A stretch of 64,000 bases of DNA, from contig CM042540.1 in NCBI GenBank assembly GCA_023630585.1, positions 17,514,574 through 17,578,573 on the forward strand. The letters run 5' to 3'. Source of the DNA: Cranoglanis bouderius (taxonomy: Eukaryota; Chordata; Actinopteri; Siluriformes; Cranoglanididae). This document shows positions 41,881-54,976 of this stretch, one piece after another (within the stretch, counting starts at the first letter, position 1; each line of letters starts with the position of its first letter). Position numbers and translations under genes: made by a program. Under the pieces are notes generated by a model that did not search any database, had not been told where the DNA came from, and worked only from the letters and a program-made list of their open reading frames with translations.

Positions 41881-42225
41881 CATATGCATGCTCTCATATG
41901 ATGTGGCTGTAGGTTGAAAGGGCTCATTTTGTTTTTGTTTTTGTTTTTTGTTTTTTTACGTAATTTTGTGAATCAAGCCTAAGAAGGCACAGTGACTTCC
42001 AGGCCTCACACATGCCAACCACACAAACAAAAGAATACATACAGAGTAACTATGCTAATAACTTTGCTGTGTCTTAGCTTTCTGTTGAATACATAGAACG
42101 GCGGAGCTAAATTTTACTCGTCAGAAACAGTTATTATTATTATCCCTGAGATCAGTGTAACTTAACTAGAAGATATTGTTCTGAGAGCCCTTAAGCTCTA
42201 GTGTTCCAGAGTGTATTACAATATC
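41881..42225. other. unique intronic sequence, nothing recognised
   Basis: No gene or transposon is recognised. It contains T-rich 'gtttttgttttttg' type sequence near 41930-41960. Confidence 0.5.
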
Positions 42226-42660
42226 CAAAATTATTTACAAATGAAAAAAATGTAAAAGTTGTGATTGCATTAGTATTCACTCTTGTTGTTGTGAGATTAG
42301 TCCTGGTGCGACCAGTTGCCATCAGAAGTCACATAATTAGGTGACTGGATGAATCAAAACACATCCAGGACAAAGTTCTGGAAAACTTTGTCAGGGTTTG
42401 GTTGTGAAAAATATCTCAAAAGTTGAACATCCCACAGAGCACCATTAAATCCATTAGTAAGCAATGGTAAGAATATGGCACAGCTGTGACTCTGCCTAGA
42501 GGAAGCCATCTACCAGAAGTCAGTGAGCGGGTAAGGAGGCCATTAGTCAGAGACATAACCAAGACACCATTTCATGACATACAATCCCAATTAAGTTAAT
42601 TTCAGTTCCTGGTTGTAACACTACAAATGTGGGAACGTTCAAGCAAGACACCGTAGGAAT
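42226..42660 (+). mobile_element. internally deleted Tc1-like transposon fossil
   Basis: The segment 'gtgattgcattagtattcac' near 42261-42280, 'cagaagtcacataattaggt', then 'aacatcccacagagcaccat' near 42426-42445 followed by 'taaatccattagtaagcaatgg' correspond in order to the left repeat, the untranslated leader and the helix-turn-helix coding region of a Tc1 family common in fish. After about 42595 the sequence jumps to 'ggttgtaacactacaaatgt', like the right terminal repeat. Most of the transposase is therefore deleted, and the remaining reading frame has stops. Confidence 0.65.
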
Positions 42661-45600
42661 AAAAGCCCTGTTAGGGGTTTTTAAATTGTACTTGTTTAAA
42701 ACATGCTTGTTTAGCTTTGAGTATTTGTTTTGTATAATTTTTTTTGCTATTTGTTGTAAATCATTTTCATAGATTTATAGTCAATTCATTAATTGCTGTA
42801 TATTGTTAAACATTATTATTATTATTATTATTATTATTAATATTATTCCAGCCTATCCAGATGAAATCCAGCCACCGCTATAATCAGGAGAAGTCTTGCT
42901 CTAGCTCGTGCTGCCTTGTGGTGGATCAAATCTAATTCTGACACTGATTCTCCCATGTGTTGTGTAAGTGTGTTGGCTCTGAGCGCATCTTGGATCCTTA
43001 GTGAATGAGTCACTGCTGTGGTTCCAGCATCGTGCAGAAAGGATCTTCTGGCAGCCCAGTTGATCGTAGTCAGTGACTGTGAGGTGTGCCATCACCCTGC
43101 TGATATAAGATTTCTCTCCACTCTGGCCCCAGGTCAAGCCTGCTGAGCTCACACAGCAGGACACATCAACAGCTCCACCACCATCAAATAAATTTCAGTG
43201 CTGTCTTAAACTCACCATAGAGAGACTGATATCATTGTGTCTATTCTATCTAAATGCTTTTTTTGTATTTCTTTTGTGAAAGGTAGCAAAAGAAAAGTTT
43301 GTAGAAGAGATTTCATGTGTTCTCTAAGGACAATACTTCATCTACAGTCTCACATGATAGGTGTGTACCTTTTTTAGTAAGAGACATTTTTACTTTATGT
43401 ATATTACTATTGTTTTCTTTGTAGCAGAAAAGCCATTGAGCCGCCTGGTGCTGAGCCGAAAGCATCACAGCGCTGCTGCTCTGGCTGTTCTCAAATCAAA
43501 TTAGCTAGTCCTCTTTTTTTCTTCCGCCCCATCTCGTGAGTGCACATGCACAAACATGCTGCGTGGCCTGCTAGTGTGCAAGAGCCTCATTACTGCAACA
43601 AACTGTCGCCCAAAGAAAATCAATGACGCGTCCGCCCTGCATTGCACTTAGTGTTGTTTGCCATCTGGAAATGGTTTAACCTAGAGTATTAACCTAGAGT
43701 ATTCTTTATGCCTTTGAAATTATCCGATACCTCCAAAAACAATATTTGTTTATTTGGTTTACTTTATCTCTTCTTGTATCTGAAACTAAATGAAAGGCAA
43801 AATTATGCTATAACTGGCAGTAAATTAATGCAGGCTGGGATGCAGGGCGTTACCATCCTTTGTAATTTTATTATTCTACTTCTGCTTTATGCTCACATAT
43901 TATCCAATTTTATGTTACCTGCTAATGCCAGTAGATAAGGTCTAACAGATGGGTTTGCTGGAGTGTTTGGCTTCATTTAATACAAAAGGGGAAATTTAAG
44001 ACTCTTGATTTTTTTATTATTTGGTGAAATATTGTGTCATTATTTTTCTTTAAGTGGCTGTATGATTACATATGTTCATCTATCAAATATATGTTTGTGT
44101 ACCTGTGTATATGTGCATGTTGCAGTAGCTGGGATGGTACTACAGTGAACCAAGGAGGTTATGTGGACGTTGAGAGTCACAGAGAAAGAGAGTGACCTCA
44201 GGGGCCAGGTTTAAAAGCCAGACTCCTGTCCTCTCATGTTTAGCTTGGCCCGAGCCAGGGCAGATCGATGATCTGTAAAGTGGATTTGTTATTGCCTTGT
44301 TTGGTTTGGCAGCATTTGAAAGAAGACGCCTGATTACAGTCCCAGATGTCACTGCACACATTACCGCTCAGTGTGGAACTCACTGTGAAGGTCTTTTCTC
44401 TTCCTGTTTCATTCCGCTTGCTTGTGGCTGCTGAACATCCAGTAGCTTTGCAGTTGAACTGTCTCTGTGTAAACAAGGTGGCTTTAAAAGTGACTCCATT
44501 CAGGTTTGGTTTTAAGTTGTTTAGCATTGATTCTGTCTGTAGTCGTTGACCCTTTGTTCCACCAAAGGGACCTTGTCCAACATCTCTATTGTTGCCTGAA
44601 TATTAGTTTAGCATTCCAAATTGAGCCATGTCTTTTTCTTAATTACATAATGGGCTATGCTATGTGCACTGTTATTCAGTCTGAAACCCTGTGTCAGTCT
44701 CGCTGCTCAGCACTGACCTGTGGAACAGAAATTCTGCCTGGATTTACTTTTACTGTGCATATTACATTTATTTACATATCAGAGGACTCTGTTAATAGGT
44801 TATAACCCACTCCAGCCATATATTGCCATTACATTTAGAAAGTGTGTGTGCATGTGCGCGTGTCTGAGAGCATGTGTGTGGCCATATAAAAATACCCCTT
44901 TGACACTTTTACTGCAGGTAACTGGAGTGAGGAATTGTGGTACCTCACATGGTGGCTGAGAGGTTTTCATTTTGGCCACATGCAGCTCCAGTGTCACTGA
45001 CTCATTCATTAACACACATTGACACTGACGCACACACACACACACACACACACATACCAGTAATTCATACACTCATTGCTAATTACAGTTAATCACTGTA
45101 GTGCAGGTTTATTTTAAAAAGTACATCCCAGTAGCAAATGTAAACTAGTGCTCAAGCCCTGATTAAATTAAATCAGTCTGTCTCACTGGAACCACTGAAG
45201 TCTTTATAGAATGTTTATCAGTGATAGAAACATGGCTGAATATTATTTGAGAGATGGAATGAGAACAGCCTGAATTTGGCTTTATTAATCATATCTGATC
45301 CTCCTCGATGCCTGTGAGAACTGGGACCTGACACTTTACTCCCCACAAACCTGAAACCCTTAACTCGATTCAGATCTTTCCTTGTGTAGTAAGATTACTC
45401 CTGCTTAAGAGGGTTTAGCACATCCAGATTATTATCAGCTGGGATTTTGACAGATTTTGAGTGGCCTAAATTAAATCCTCTGCTGTCCTCTCACTGCTCA
45501 GGCAGTCATGATCTCTGCTCTGTGGACACAGCCTTCCCGCTGGGCAGGTTAGCAGGCCGCTCTGGTGCTCTGGCTGATGCTGCCTGCTCATCAGAAAACT

Positions 45601-46084
45601 TGCTATTACATGGCAGAGACACCACCACACACTGCCACATCGGACTCCGCAGCCTTGCGTTCAGCTCCAGCTCCAGCACACTTCCCTCCCACTAAACCTG
45701 TAATTGAACTCTTCGGCACAGCGCAAGAAGTGATTGTATGCAATTGTATGCAGAAGGTTCCCCCCCAAATTAGCCCTTTAATTAGGCCTACATCTTGTTT
45801 TTCCACTTGAGCGGCACTGGCTCTCTTTTCTCTGTTAGGAACAGCAAGGCCAGAGTTACGGTAGGTTTCATAGAAAAACACTGATAAGAGGCTCTGCATC
45901 CCAGACGTGTCCCAGGAGGAAGCGAAGGAAAAAGCTCCTTCACCCACATAGTCATATCCACTTTTGAATATCAAACAACACACACACCTCAAATGTCACG
46001 TTTGAATACTTACCAGGTTAGATTTTTTTTCTTGCAAATATGCTGTTTAAATTTGTATTTACTTCACACACCTTATGGTTATAT
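42661..46084. other. unique intronic sequence, no gene seen
   Basis: There is a (TTA)n tract at about 42815-42846, a short tandem 'taacctagagtat' near 43677-43702, and a (CA)n tract at 45030-45054. The minus-strand 128-codon frame at 45606-45992 shows no family resemblance. The sequence from 45470 to 45720 is GC-richer and evenly composed. Confidence 0.5.
45030..45054. repeat. (CA)n microsatellite
   Basis: About 25 bases of CA repeat. Confidence 0.93.
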
Positions 46085-46396
46085 ATGCAGTACTGTGCAA
46101 AGAAATCCCCAAGTTAAGATGCCTTCAAAAAAAAAAATTTAACAATTATCAAAATAATGATTTATTTAGTCAACCATTTTCAAACAAATTAATCAAGATA
46201 TGTATATATTTTTTTGCATTTAAAACAGTCAACAATAAGTTCTTCTGTCTCTGTAAGTGAAATCCAAGACAGCTCTGAATATGTTTTATATGAAAGACAT
46301 GCTCCATTACATTTAAAAATTGCTTGGAAATCTTTTTTTTTTTCCATTTCCACTGACACACTTTTTATTATTATTATTATTTTGCACACCACTGTA
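46085..46396. mobile_element. second copy of the CAGTACTGTGCAAAAG MITE, reverse orientation
   Basis: The left end CAGTACTGTGCAAAG at 46088 and the right end TTTTGCACACCACTGTA at about 46380-46396 are inverted repeats, less perfect than in the copy at 9106-9649. The 'agatgccttcaaaa' block just inside its left end matches the reverse complement of the block just inside the right end of that other copy, so the two lie in opposite orientations. It has no coding capacity. TA flanks are probable. Confidence 0.7.
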
Positions 46397-47639
46397 CATT
46401 CAGACTGGGACAACATGTGGATATGATAAGGGTCAGATCTGAAATCCCTGCGGTCAGAGACACTCTCCAGTCAGGTGTAACACCAGCTCCAATCAGTCAG
46501 ATCACTTTCTCCTGTGGTGCGAGCTCCATGCCACACATCATTGGCCTGATAAATAATGCTGGCTGACAGGCCAGAGCCCAGCAGACGAACGTGTCAGAGG
46601 GAGGGGCTGCCCTCACCTTCTGTCTCACCGCCAGCTGAGACCTCCTTACTCCAAACAGCTTCATTTTTTCACTCTTCCGCTGGACGACATGAAGCAAATT
46701 GTTGCCTGCACGGCACTAACCTGGTTAACTAGCCAGACGTAGGAATCGCAGTCGCCATGTGCGTCTGAACGCCCCCCGCCCCTGTCCTCTGCTCACCATC
46801 CTCCATGGCCTCAAATGAGATCATGTGCCTGGAGCCCCTGCAGCATCCTCAGGACTTCCTTCCTATTACTGCTTGCATGAGAAGATCTAAATAATGTGCT
46901 GCTATTTATTTGGCGTGTGTTAGAGCAACAGTAAACAGAATGCAGTGCTAGTTTATGTTTTTGCTGGGTCATTTCCCGGATAGTAGTGTGAACTATGAAG
47001 ACATGCTTTGGAGTAAACAGAGAGGAAATAAATACAGGGAGTGAGTTAGGGACAGTGGAGGAATGGGGCACAGAGGTTATTCCTAGATGAGTGTGACTGG
47101 AGATTTTCGGTCACATATTAGCAGCCAGTTCTCTCCCTTAGCTGAGGGGTCAAGCTAAAGCTGACGTCTCTGTGTGGTTTGGAGGAGCCTGCTTGTCTAA
47201 GAGCTGTGGTCTCTCTGAGAGTGTGTCTGTTCTCAAGAGATACTGGGGGGGGGTGGAAACAGCAGAGTACTACTACTACATTAAATGACACCAAATTTAT
47301 GATCTTGTGTTTTGTGTTCATCTTTTAAAGTGAAAAGCAAAATGGAGTAATGCTTTACAGACTTCATAGACCATGTCTTGTCTCAGAACAAATTACTGAC
47401 AGTTGTTTTTGTTTGCGCAAGTTTTGACGTTCCCTTCATAGTATACACATAAATAATCTACAAGTGTGTGGGGTTGTTTTTAACCCCTCGAACTTTGCTT
47501 TTTGCATCTGGTTTTGAGGTGAAAGATGTAAACATAAGTCTGCCGAAACAAGCAACTATGATCGAATAAGCAACAACAACAAAAAAAAAAAAGTTAAAAA
47601 CATTGCAGAACATCCAAACAACTCAGTCTAATGTATAAA
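46397..47639. other. unique intronic sequence, no gene seen
   Basis: A GC-richer block at 46480-46830 is evenly composed. There is no gene or transposon signature. A G run lies near 47246-47254. Confidence 0.5.
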
Positions 47640-48020
47640 AAAAACTATTCAACGAGCAAACAGTTTGTGATGATCGCCTCATCCAGGGATGACCATGGCA
47701 TCTAATAACAGAAGAATAATTAGGGCTGTGCAGGAACACTTTTAAATATCAGCCAAGTAAATCATGATGCACTATTCACAGAAAAAAAAAAAACCCAGAA
47801 GTTTATGTGCAGGATTCAAATCCCCTATCAGCAACAAGAACAAACAGGAGTATGAAGAGGATCCAGAAGGGCCTTGGAACAATCTTATGGGCAGATGAAG
47901 TGTGAAGTAAGAGAGAAACAAAAGAACATCCCAAGCACAACACCTCGCATGAAAAAGACAAGGTAATGGACATGTGTGGCTGGTTGTGGAACTGAGCAAC
48001 TAGTCTGTAATGATGTTGAA
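47640..48020 (+). mobile_element. heavily decayed Tc1-like transposon fragment
   Basis: 'tagggctgtgcaggaac' at about 47721-47737 and, later, 'tggaacaatcttatgggcagatgaa', 'gtaatggacatgtgtggctg' and 'tgtaatgatgttgaa' follow in the order of Tc1 transposase coding sequence (the region before and around the SDE motif, then the M-W-G segment). Frames are broken and the ends are not found. This is a weak but ordered resemblance. Confidence 0.4.
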
Positions 48021-49599
48021 AGTGACTTAAGGTGACAAAGGTGTCAAAATTAATGTTGTCATGTACAGAAATATTTGCCTTCCCAATTCCAAAAAAAAAA
48101 AAATGTTTTAGGGGAGGAAGTTGATCAAGTTTATTTCACTTGTAGAAGACACGAATTAAGTCAAAAAAAAACCCTCAAAATAGCACTAGCTGCTGTTAAG
48201 ACTTGGCTAAGCTTAATATTTTCATCTGAAACACGAATTCCAATTACCAGTTTTAAATCACTGTCCAAATTATGTCTGCTTGTCACCGCTTTCCGCTATG
48301 TAGTTTGTTTGAGCTGTGCTTCGATTATTACCGATACATTATATTTTTAAACTGAAGGCGACATTGCACTGAACCTGATGTTTTTGTATCTTATACTTTA
48401 TGTAAGTGCAGGTGTGTGAATTCTGGATATAAATGCTTTATCCATCACTCACCTGTATGTTGGCAGACCGAGACAGCATTGCAGCTCAGCTTCCATTGGC
48501 AACATGGGTCTGATAGATGAACTGTGTTGGAACAGGCCACAGCTTGATTAATGATCATCCTGACCTTTAGCCCCAAATTTCATGCATCTCTCATAGATCT
48601 GAGACTCTGATTCTGACACTCAGTGTGACGATGATGCACTGGGTTAGGATGGATATGCGTGCACTGTTACCTTCCATTTAATCAAAAATAAAGTATAATA
48701 TTGTATCAATTCGATGTATTTTTTGTTATGGTTAAATGGCACGTCTGGAACACACAACACATCTAAATGTTTATAAGTTTAAGGTAATACTATAAGATTG
48801 ATATTTAGTGTGCACACTCAGTGGTGTAGTATGTCTCTGGGTTTAGTTACTGTATAGAGTAGAGTTGAACTCTGTGTTTGGTATTTACTTTGGTATTTGG
48901 TCCTGCAGGACTGAACGGTGATGAGTGTGTTCCAGCCTGTCAGGGAAGTAGAAGCCCTCAAGTAGCTGTGAAACACATTAACATCTCAGTATAAACAAGG
49001 TCTGACTCATTAAGTTACTATGTAATGTAATCCTCTTTAATGTCAATCAGGTGACTTGCAGCTTAGACGTGCAACAAACTACGCTTCACTCATCTCCATT
49101 ATTAGCTGCACCTAGTGTTATTCCGTTCAAATACAGCAGGACTTATTTAAAGGGGCATGCACATACTGATCCATGGTTAGCTTTAGAAAAGCTTAATATA
49201 GGAGCTGTGATGAATGGAGAGGGCGTAGATCAAGGCAAACCTGTGTACTTACAGTATGTATATACAGCATATCCACACTTTGTATCTATGGTGGTGACAG
49301 ATTGGACTGATTGGCATTTTAGGGTGCTGTGTGTGTCTGTGTCTGCATGCGTATGCATGTTTATGAACCTTTTTCATGGCAGAACTTAAGAGTATGCGCT
49401 CCTCACCAGAGCTGTCAAAGCACTCGGCCAGTTTGTCAGTAACAACACCCGACAGCGTCTGCTCTGTGTCAAGCATAACTTTCCCCTTTAATCATTTCTG
49501 AGGCCAAGACTGTCTTTATTATTAATGCTGTCAGACCCCACCCCAAAGCAACTTCAACTCTCAACAGCCAGCTAAAGGCTTACTTAAAGAGTGGTGCTG
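48021..49599. other. unique intronic sequence, nothing recognised
   Basis: No gene and no recognisable transposon. It is AT-rich with an A run near 48089-48102. Confidence 0.5.
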
Positions 49600-50235
49600 T
49601 CACAAATGAGGCTGGTTTCATTTCTCCTTGATTAACTGTTAAGTATGGAATAATAAAAAAAAAACAACAGTTCATGCTGTTATAGGAACATAATAATGGG
49701 TTGACATGATATGGCCTGAAGTGTTTTATTATTCTTATACCATGGCAGCTTTCAACGATTATAATATTTTCATAATTTAAAAAAACTACATCATATATGT
49801 CCAGGAAACAAGTTTCTGTCATCACTTATTTTATAATAGCTGTAAACCATTGTTCCCTCATCAGCCTCTCTTTTTTTTTTTTTTCCTCTCTGTGTCTTAA
49901 AATTAACAAGACAAATAAATGCAGCTTGTCCAGCCGTCCATACTAAAGACTTTCCGGTGTTGGAAAACTTTACAGCTCTACCTCTGACTGGTACAACACA
50001 CTGACACTAGAGACTCTTTCCAGATATGCTAAATAATCATATCAATGATTACACATGGTTGCTATTGTTTATCTGGAGTATCCACCATACAAATCTGTAT
50101 GTAAGTTGCTGCTATAGGAACGATCAAGTATTACAATGAGCGCATTAGTATTACTATTTTAGTATTAGTACAGAATATTAATCAATACCTTCTGGCCAAT
50201 CAGAATCGAGCATTCAACAGTGCTGTGGCATATGA
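49600..50235 (-). mobile_element. non-autonomous repeat, reverse copy (partner at 57850)
   Basis: Its reverse complement shares ordered blocks with 57850-58300: 'attctgattggccagaagg', 'gctcattgtaatac', 'gtcagaggtagagctgtaaagttttccaac' and 'agctgcattt'. Two diverged copies of the same dispersed family are thus visible directly in the window. The superfamily is unknown to me. A DNA-transposon MITE is the most likely class because no tRNA boxes or poly(A) tail are seen. Confidence 0.6.
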
Positions 50236-50819
50236 TGATCTGTTGCATTCCAAAGAATGTTCTCCCCACTGTAGAGTTGTTCTACAATTTTTTTTTTTTC
50301 TCCTGCTTTTATCAGTGGTTGATGCAACATGGTGCTGGGAGAGGGTCTTCTCTCACCATCCTGAGCTCTAATTGGGAATCAATTCAGAGGCACGTGTTTT
50401 GAGACTGGGAATACCCGCAGAAATGATACCCCTAGTAATCATGACTTACCCGCATTGCTTTGATCATCCATAGTACTGAATCCAGTTTTTACTCAGAAGT
50501 ACACTCAGTGAACTTCTGTGTGTATTTTAAAGTGCTCCTCTATGAGCAGTTTTTCTTTTTATGTGCTTATGGCATTGGAAGCTTGTCCTCACTCTAATGC
50601 AAATTCTAAGTCAACAGACATCTACTGCTCTTGTGTGTTCAGCTTGCTGATAGCAGGAATGTGAATGCTTATTTAAGCATCATTGTACTTCAGTATGAGT
50701 CACAGCTTATTAACATACCTATATGCGTGGAGAGTTTGCATATACATCCACATACTTGTTAGGGTGGGTCCAAAATGTCTTGTTTTTAGGTCAACTATGC
50801 TTGAGAAAGAAACATATTT

Positions 50820-50852
<33 letters not shown>

Positions 50853-52241
50853 AGTATATACATATACATTATTGAATACTTTCTTCCAGTATGGGCTGTT
50901 GAGGTGTTTGTAGTTATATTTAGTGTATAATGTAATGTAATAAACTTCTGTCTAAGTCCTTCTGTTTCTGATTCCATGTTAAAGCGCTGATACTGATTAT
51001 ATAACAGTGTCTCCCGTAGCTCACACCCATGTTCTACTGGCTCAGTTGTGGGTTGACTGATTCCCCATCTCTCACAGTGAGTCATGCTTCTGTGTTGTCT
51101 CTTTCTCAGAGGCCTGAATATGTTTTAGATCTTTCACAGCTAGCCTGAGGAATGCAGACATGTAGTCTCTAAATCAAAAATCCCATGCCTTGCTTAATCC
51201 ACGTGAAGTTTAGGAGCTGAAACAGAACAGTGTGACATGACAAGACTGGCTCCTATTCTTATTTGCACACCTTTTTCAATTTGAAATGACAAGGCTTCAT
51301 CACCTGAAGTGGCATGAAGCAGGATTTATCTTAGCTTAGCTTTGATCTACCCATTTTAAGAGATGCAAGTTCTCACACCCAACTTAGTGCTGAATGGGAT
51401 CAGGGTGTATAGGTGCCACACACACTGCTTCAGACCTGCGCTGCGCTCTGCTATTAAAGGTTTAAGTCTAATTGCGAGAAAAGAGTGCAGGACTGAGAAT
51501 GCATTGTGTGTGGGGACATATGAGTAAAAGCACAGCGTGGTTATTGATGGGATTACTAACACTCTTGGTGCTAAAGAGGGTGAGAGAAAAGAGAGTAGTG
51601 AGGAGTTAAATGATTTAAAAGCCGATGTGTAGTCTAATGAAAGGGTGGAGACTCGTGTCTCTGAGAAAAAGACTTCGTCAAAGCTGCGTATCATGCTGTT
51701 AATACTTAGAGCTTACACATACATTAACACTTGCACAACACTGCTAAACGCTTCTGGCAAATTTCAGGGTCTATATTGCCTCGGCAGTGATTCCCGTGCC
51801 AGTGGTGCTGCCAGTCTGGAGTCTCAGGAGTGCTTGATGGTGTGTGTGTGTGTGAGAGAGAGAGAGAGGAGTAGCACTTTAGAATAACCTTTATGTGAAA
51901 GACTATAAAGGGAGGCCACAGACAGGAAAGCCAAAGGTTACAGAAATAAAGCCAGCAAAAGTGCCCAGTGTTTTGCTTATCTGGTGAGTTAGCTAGCGGG
52001 GACACTTTAAAGAGGACGCTCACTCCAGCAGATCCACTGAAAGTTGATAAGTGCTGGCTATGTCCTCTGATCTCGAACATATTTAATCCACTGACTGTAA
52101 TGCTGGCTGTACTGACTGCACAATTTTACCACATTTTATGCTGATTTCATTTTTGAAAGCTGGGAGTTCTCAATTCTGACATAGCGTGATACAGCTTTTC
52201 TAGACTGGAACAGTGTTTACTTTTTATTTTTGGTTGTTTGG

Positions 52242-52243
<2 letters not shown>
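50236..52243. other. unique intronic sequence, no gene seen
   Basis: There is a (TAT)n/(TA)n patch at about 50820-50875 and a short (GT)n(GA)n tract at about 51841-51868. No coding signal is present. Confidence 0.5.

Positions 52244-52299
<56 letters not shown>
52244..52299. repeat. poly(T) run of 56 bases
   Basis: An uninterrupted T tract, the longest homopolymer in the window, with a Phe-only frame over it. No SINE or LINE body is recognisable on either side. Confidence 0.95.
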
Positions 52300-52303
<4 letters not shown>

Positions 52304-54952
52304 CTGTCAGTTTCTGATTTACTACTATTTGTTTTTCAAATGCAGGTGACCATCATTAACAGACCTGAAATGTGCTTTTCCAGTCATAAATACTCATTTT
52401 ATCTGAACTCATTTATGACCCCATAATAAAACTTAATTGAATTAATCTCACCTCATGTGATCCGGCTGCTCATTTAGGATTTTGGGTTGTTATTTCATGC
52501 TCTGGTAGCCCAGAGACCAGGTAATGTGCATCCCGTTGCCTCTGATGTGCGTGTGGAAAGCTGGCTCATCTGACACGAGGCTTGGTTGTAAAGGTGAACG
52601 CACGCTACATTAAATCCTCAAATCACAGCAGTGTGAGATAAACAGGCCTGCATTCTCCAGCAGCTGGGAGAGGACAAATCCACACGGATTCTGGCATAAT
52701 GAAAAACACTTTTTTTGTTTTTTTGCTTCATGTGAACATCATCTCCTCATTGCTCAATAGTTCAGATGAGATTTCCAAGAGCTGCAAAATCAAACACTGA
52801 GAATTCAACGGGCACATCTGGGCAGAGGGTATGGGCCATGTGCTGCTACTCTGGACACTGATTTCTCAGTGTACTGCTCATCCTCTGGCAGGCGTTTATT
52901 ATTTAATTGGGCAAGGTCTCAAGCTGAGGGGTGTGAAGAATGAGGAATGCAGGCTGCGGCAGGTTGTCAGCCACTCTGATGAAGAGATCTCCCTCGGTGG
53001 ACGGCATGAACTCCTGACCTGCTCTTCCCTTCTGCTGGTGTCATTCTGCCGCCCGACCGCCTCACTATAGCACTAAGATTGAGAGAGACAGAGCTCTCTC
53101 AGTTCCTCGGTTATCAGTCACTCTGATCCTTTCATTCCTGCCTCCATTTTTGCTTCTTTGTATTACTTACTATGTTGCGTGTTACTGCTTTTTTTACCCA
53201 AATGACTGAAATACGTCATTTAAGGCTAGATCAGCAGGAGTACAGGGAATTCTATGTAATAGTGCCTGCCTCTGTCTCTCTCCAGCTTAGCTTTGATTCA
53301 TGCATGCACAACTGCTGGCCTGTTTTTTGTAAACACACACACACACACTCAGATTAAATCCCAGCTAAGCCTCACAAATGTTCAGATATACACATATGTA
53401 CTTTTCACTCCATGTGGATACTCCAATCTTCGCTGGGTTTTACTCCAAAATTACAAGTCCCACCCTGCGGCAAAGAAAATTAAATTCTAACTTCAGATGT
53501 GTGATGCAACGTTCTTATGCCACACAGATCCATTCATGTGGTCATGGTTCTGCACTGTGGCTTTGAAGCTGGTTCTGTTGGAGTGTACACTCTTTTGAGG
53601 AGTCAGACACGGGACAATCAGCTTTTTATGAAGTGGTTATCTGCTGTGTGTGTCTGGCCGGCATGGTGTTTTACAGCAGATAGCGGTAGGCCCCCGCGCC
53701 CCTATCAGCAATGGGCTGCTGGTCGGCCGCGCTTCTCTCTCGCCTGTCATTACGGCCTGTCAGAGGCCTGGAGTGTGGCTGAGGTTGTACAGGAGAACAC
53801 AGGCCACTGCAGATAGCCACTGGCCCAAAGATCAAAAGGCCTCCTTTTGAGCGTCTCTGATAACCCAGCTGTACTTCACAAAGCGCATAAGTGTGTGTGC
53901 AGAGACACCCCAGAAACGCCACTGTCTCACACTTCTTAAATACACCATTATAGGAGACTCTTGAATGCTGTTTTTTTTTTTCCTTTTAATTCATCTTTTG
54001 CATTACTCTAGTTCAGTTTTAACTACCCCAACCATAGAACTAGCAGGAAAATCAAAATAAATTAATGTCTTTTTGTGGTGTTATGTAGGCAACACTGTAC
54101 GTTAACTGTTTGATCATGTAGCATGCTTGAGACTTTGTTTTAAAACTCCATAATACTCTATAATAGAAAGTCTAAGTTAACGTTATCACATACTGTGAAG
54201 AAGACAGAAATAATTAAGTATATAATAAAAGTTTTCATTTTAATGTTTAATGCATTGATCAGTGAGTATTTTTCTTTTTTTTTTTGCATGACAATTTCTT
54301 GCCTCCTGCTACCATAAGCACAGCATCAATTTTTGGTCAAATTAACCAGTATAAATCCACTCAGAATTATATTTCTAAGATTTAATGCTACTGTAAACTC
54401 TAATATTTATCTAATTAATAAGGCTGAGCAAATTCTTGATCCTTACATGGCTCACTGTAGTGGACTGACATGTTCCCTCTTCTCAGAGCCCCTGATTCTT
54501 GACTCTACAATAAAATAACGTTTGCGTTTTGTACTGCTATGCTTCTGGAGACATGGCCAATAGGATATGATGTAGTAGTGAGAAGAGTTTATTTCATATT
54601 TAAATGCCTTGAAGACGAGGACTTAAAAACATCATATTTGGAGATGAAGACCACACTGAGGTCTTTCACACAGGTGCACTTTTTATATGGTGTTTTTTTT
54701 TTTTTAAATATAATTTTAAAAAATATTTTCCCCTAGCATGTGTGTACTTTTTATCTATTTTTATTCAAAATTTAATTTAAAAAAAACATTTTTCCCTTTG
54801 TGCACTCTACAGTCCTGATAGGGTTCAGTTATTTCCTCTTTGCTGCCTATTATAAAATGTCACGAAGATTTTGGATGCTGACTACAAGCGTTTAAAACAC
54901 AGTTTACTAATATATTCACAGCACATCCCTGAAGCTCATATGTTCAATGTGT
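52300..54952. other. unique intronic sequence leading to the exon
   Basis: A short (CA)n tract lies near 53333-53349. The 53540-53940 block is GC-richer with several CG-containing motifs, and the stretch just before the exon is very AT-rich (54000-54970). I see no further exon. Confidence 0.5.
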
Positions 54953-54976
54953 CTAATTTCTCTCTCTCTCTCTCAG
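54953..54976 (+). other. bcas3: splice acceptor of the bcas3 exon
   Basis: A pyrimidine tract made almost purely of TC repeats runs from 54958 to 54974 and ends in AG at 54975-54976. A CTAAT (yUnAy match) at 54953-54957 puts a branch adenosine at 54956, about 20 bases before the AG. A stronger-looking TACTAAT lies at about 54905-54911, 65-70 bases upstream. The acceptor is convincing because it sits exactly where the BCAS3-like reading frame begins. Branch-point choice is inferred. Confidence 0.75.

Noticed and set aside
45606..45992. 128-codon minus-strand frame
   Set aside because: No similarity to a family that I recognise. Length is within chance expectation.
52244..52299. A reversed poly(A) tail marking a processed pseudogene
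   Set aside because: No coding-like or LINE/SINE body is seen next to the T run on either side, and no target duplication is evident.
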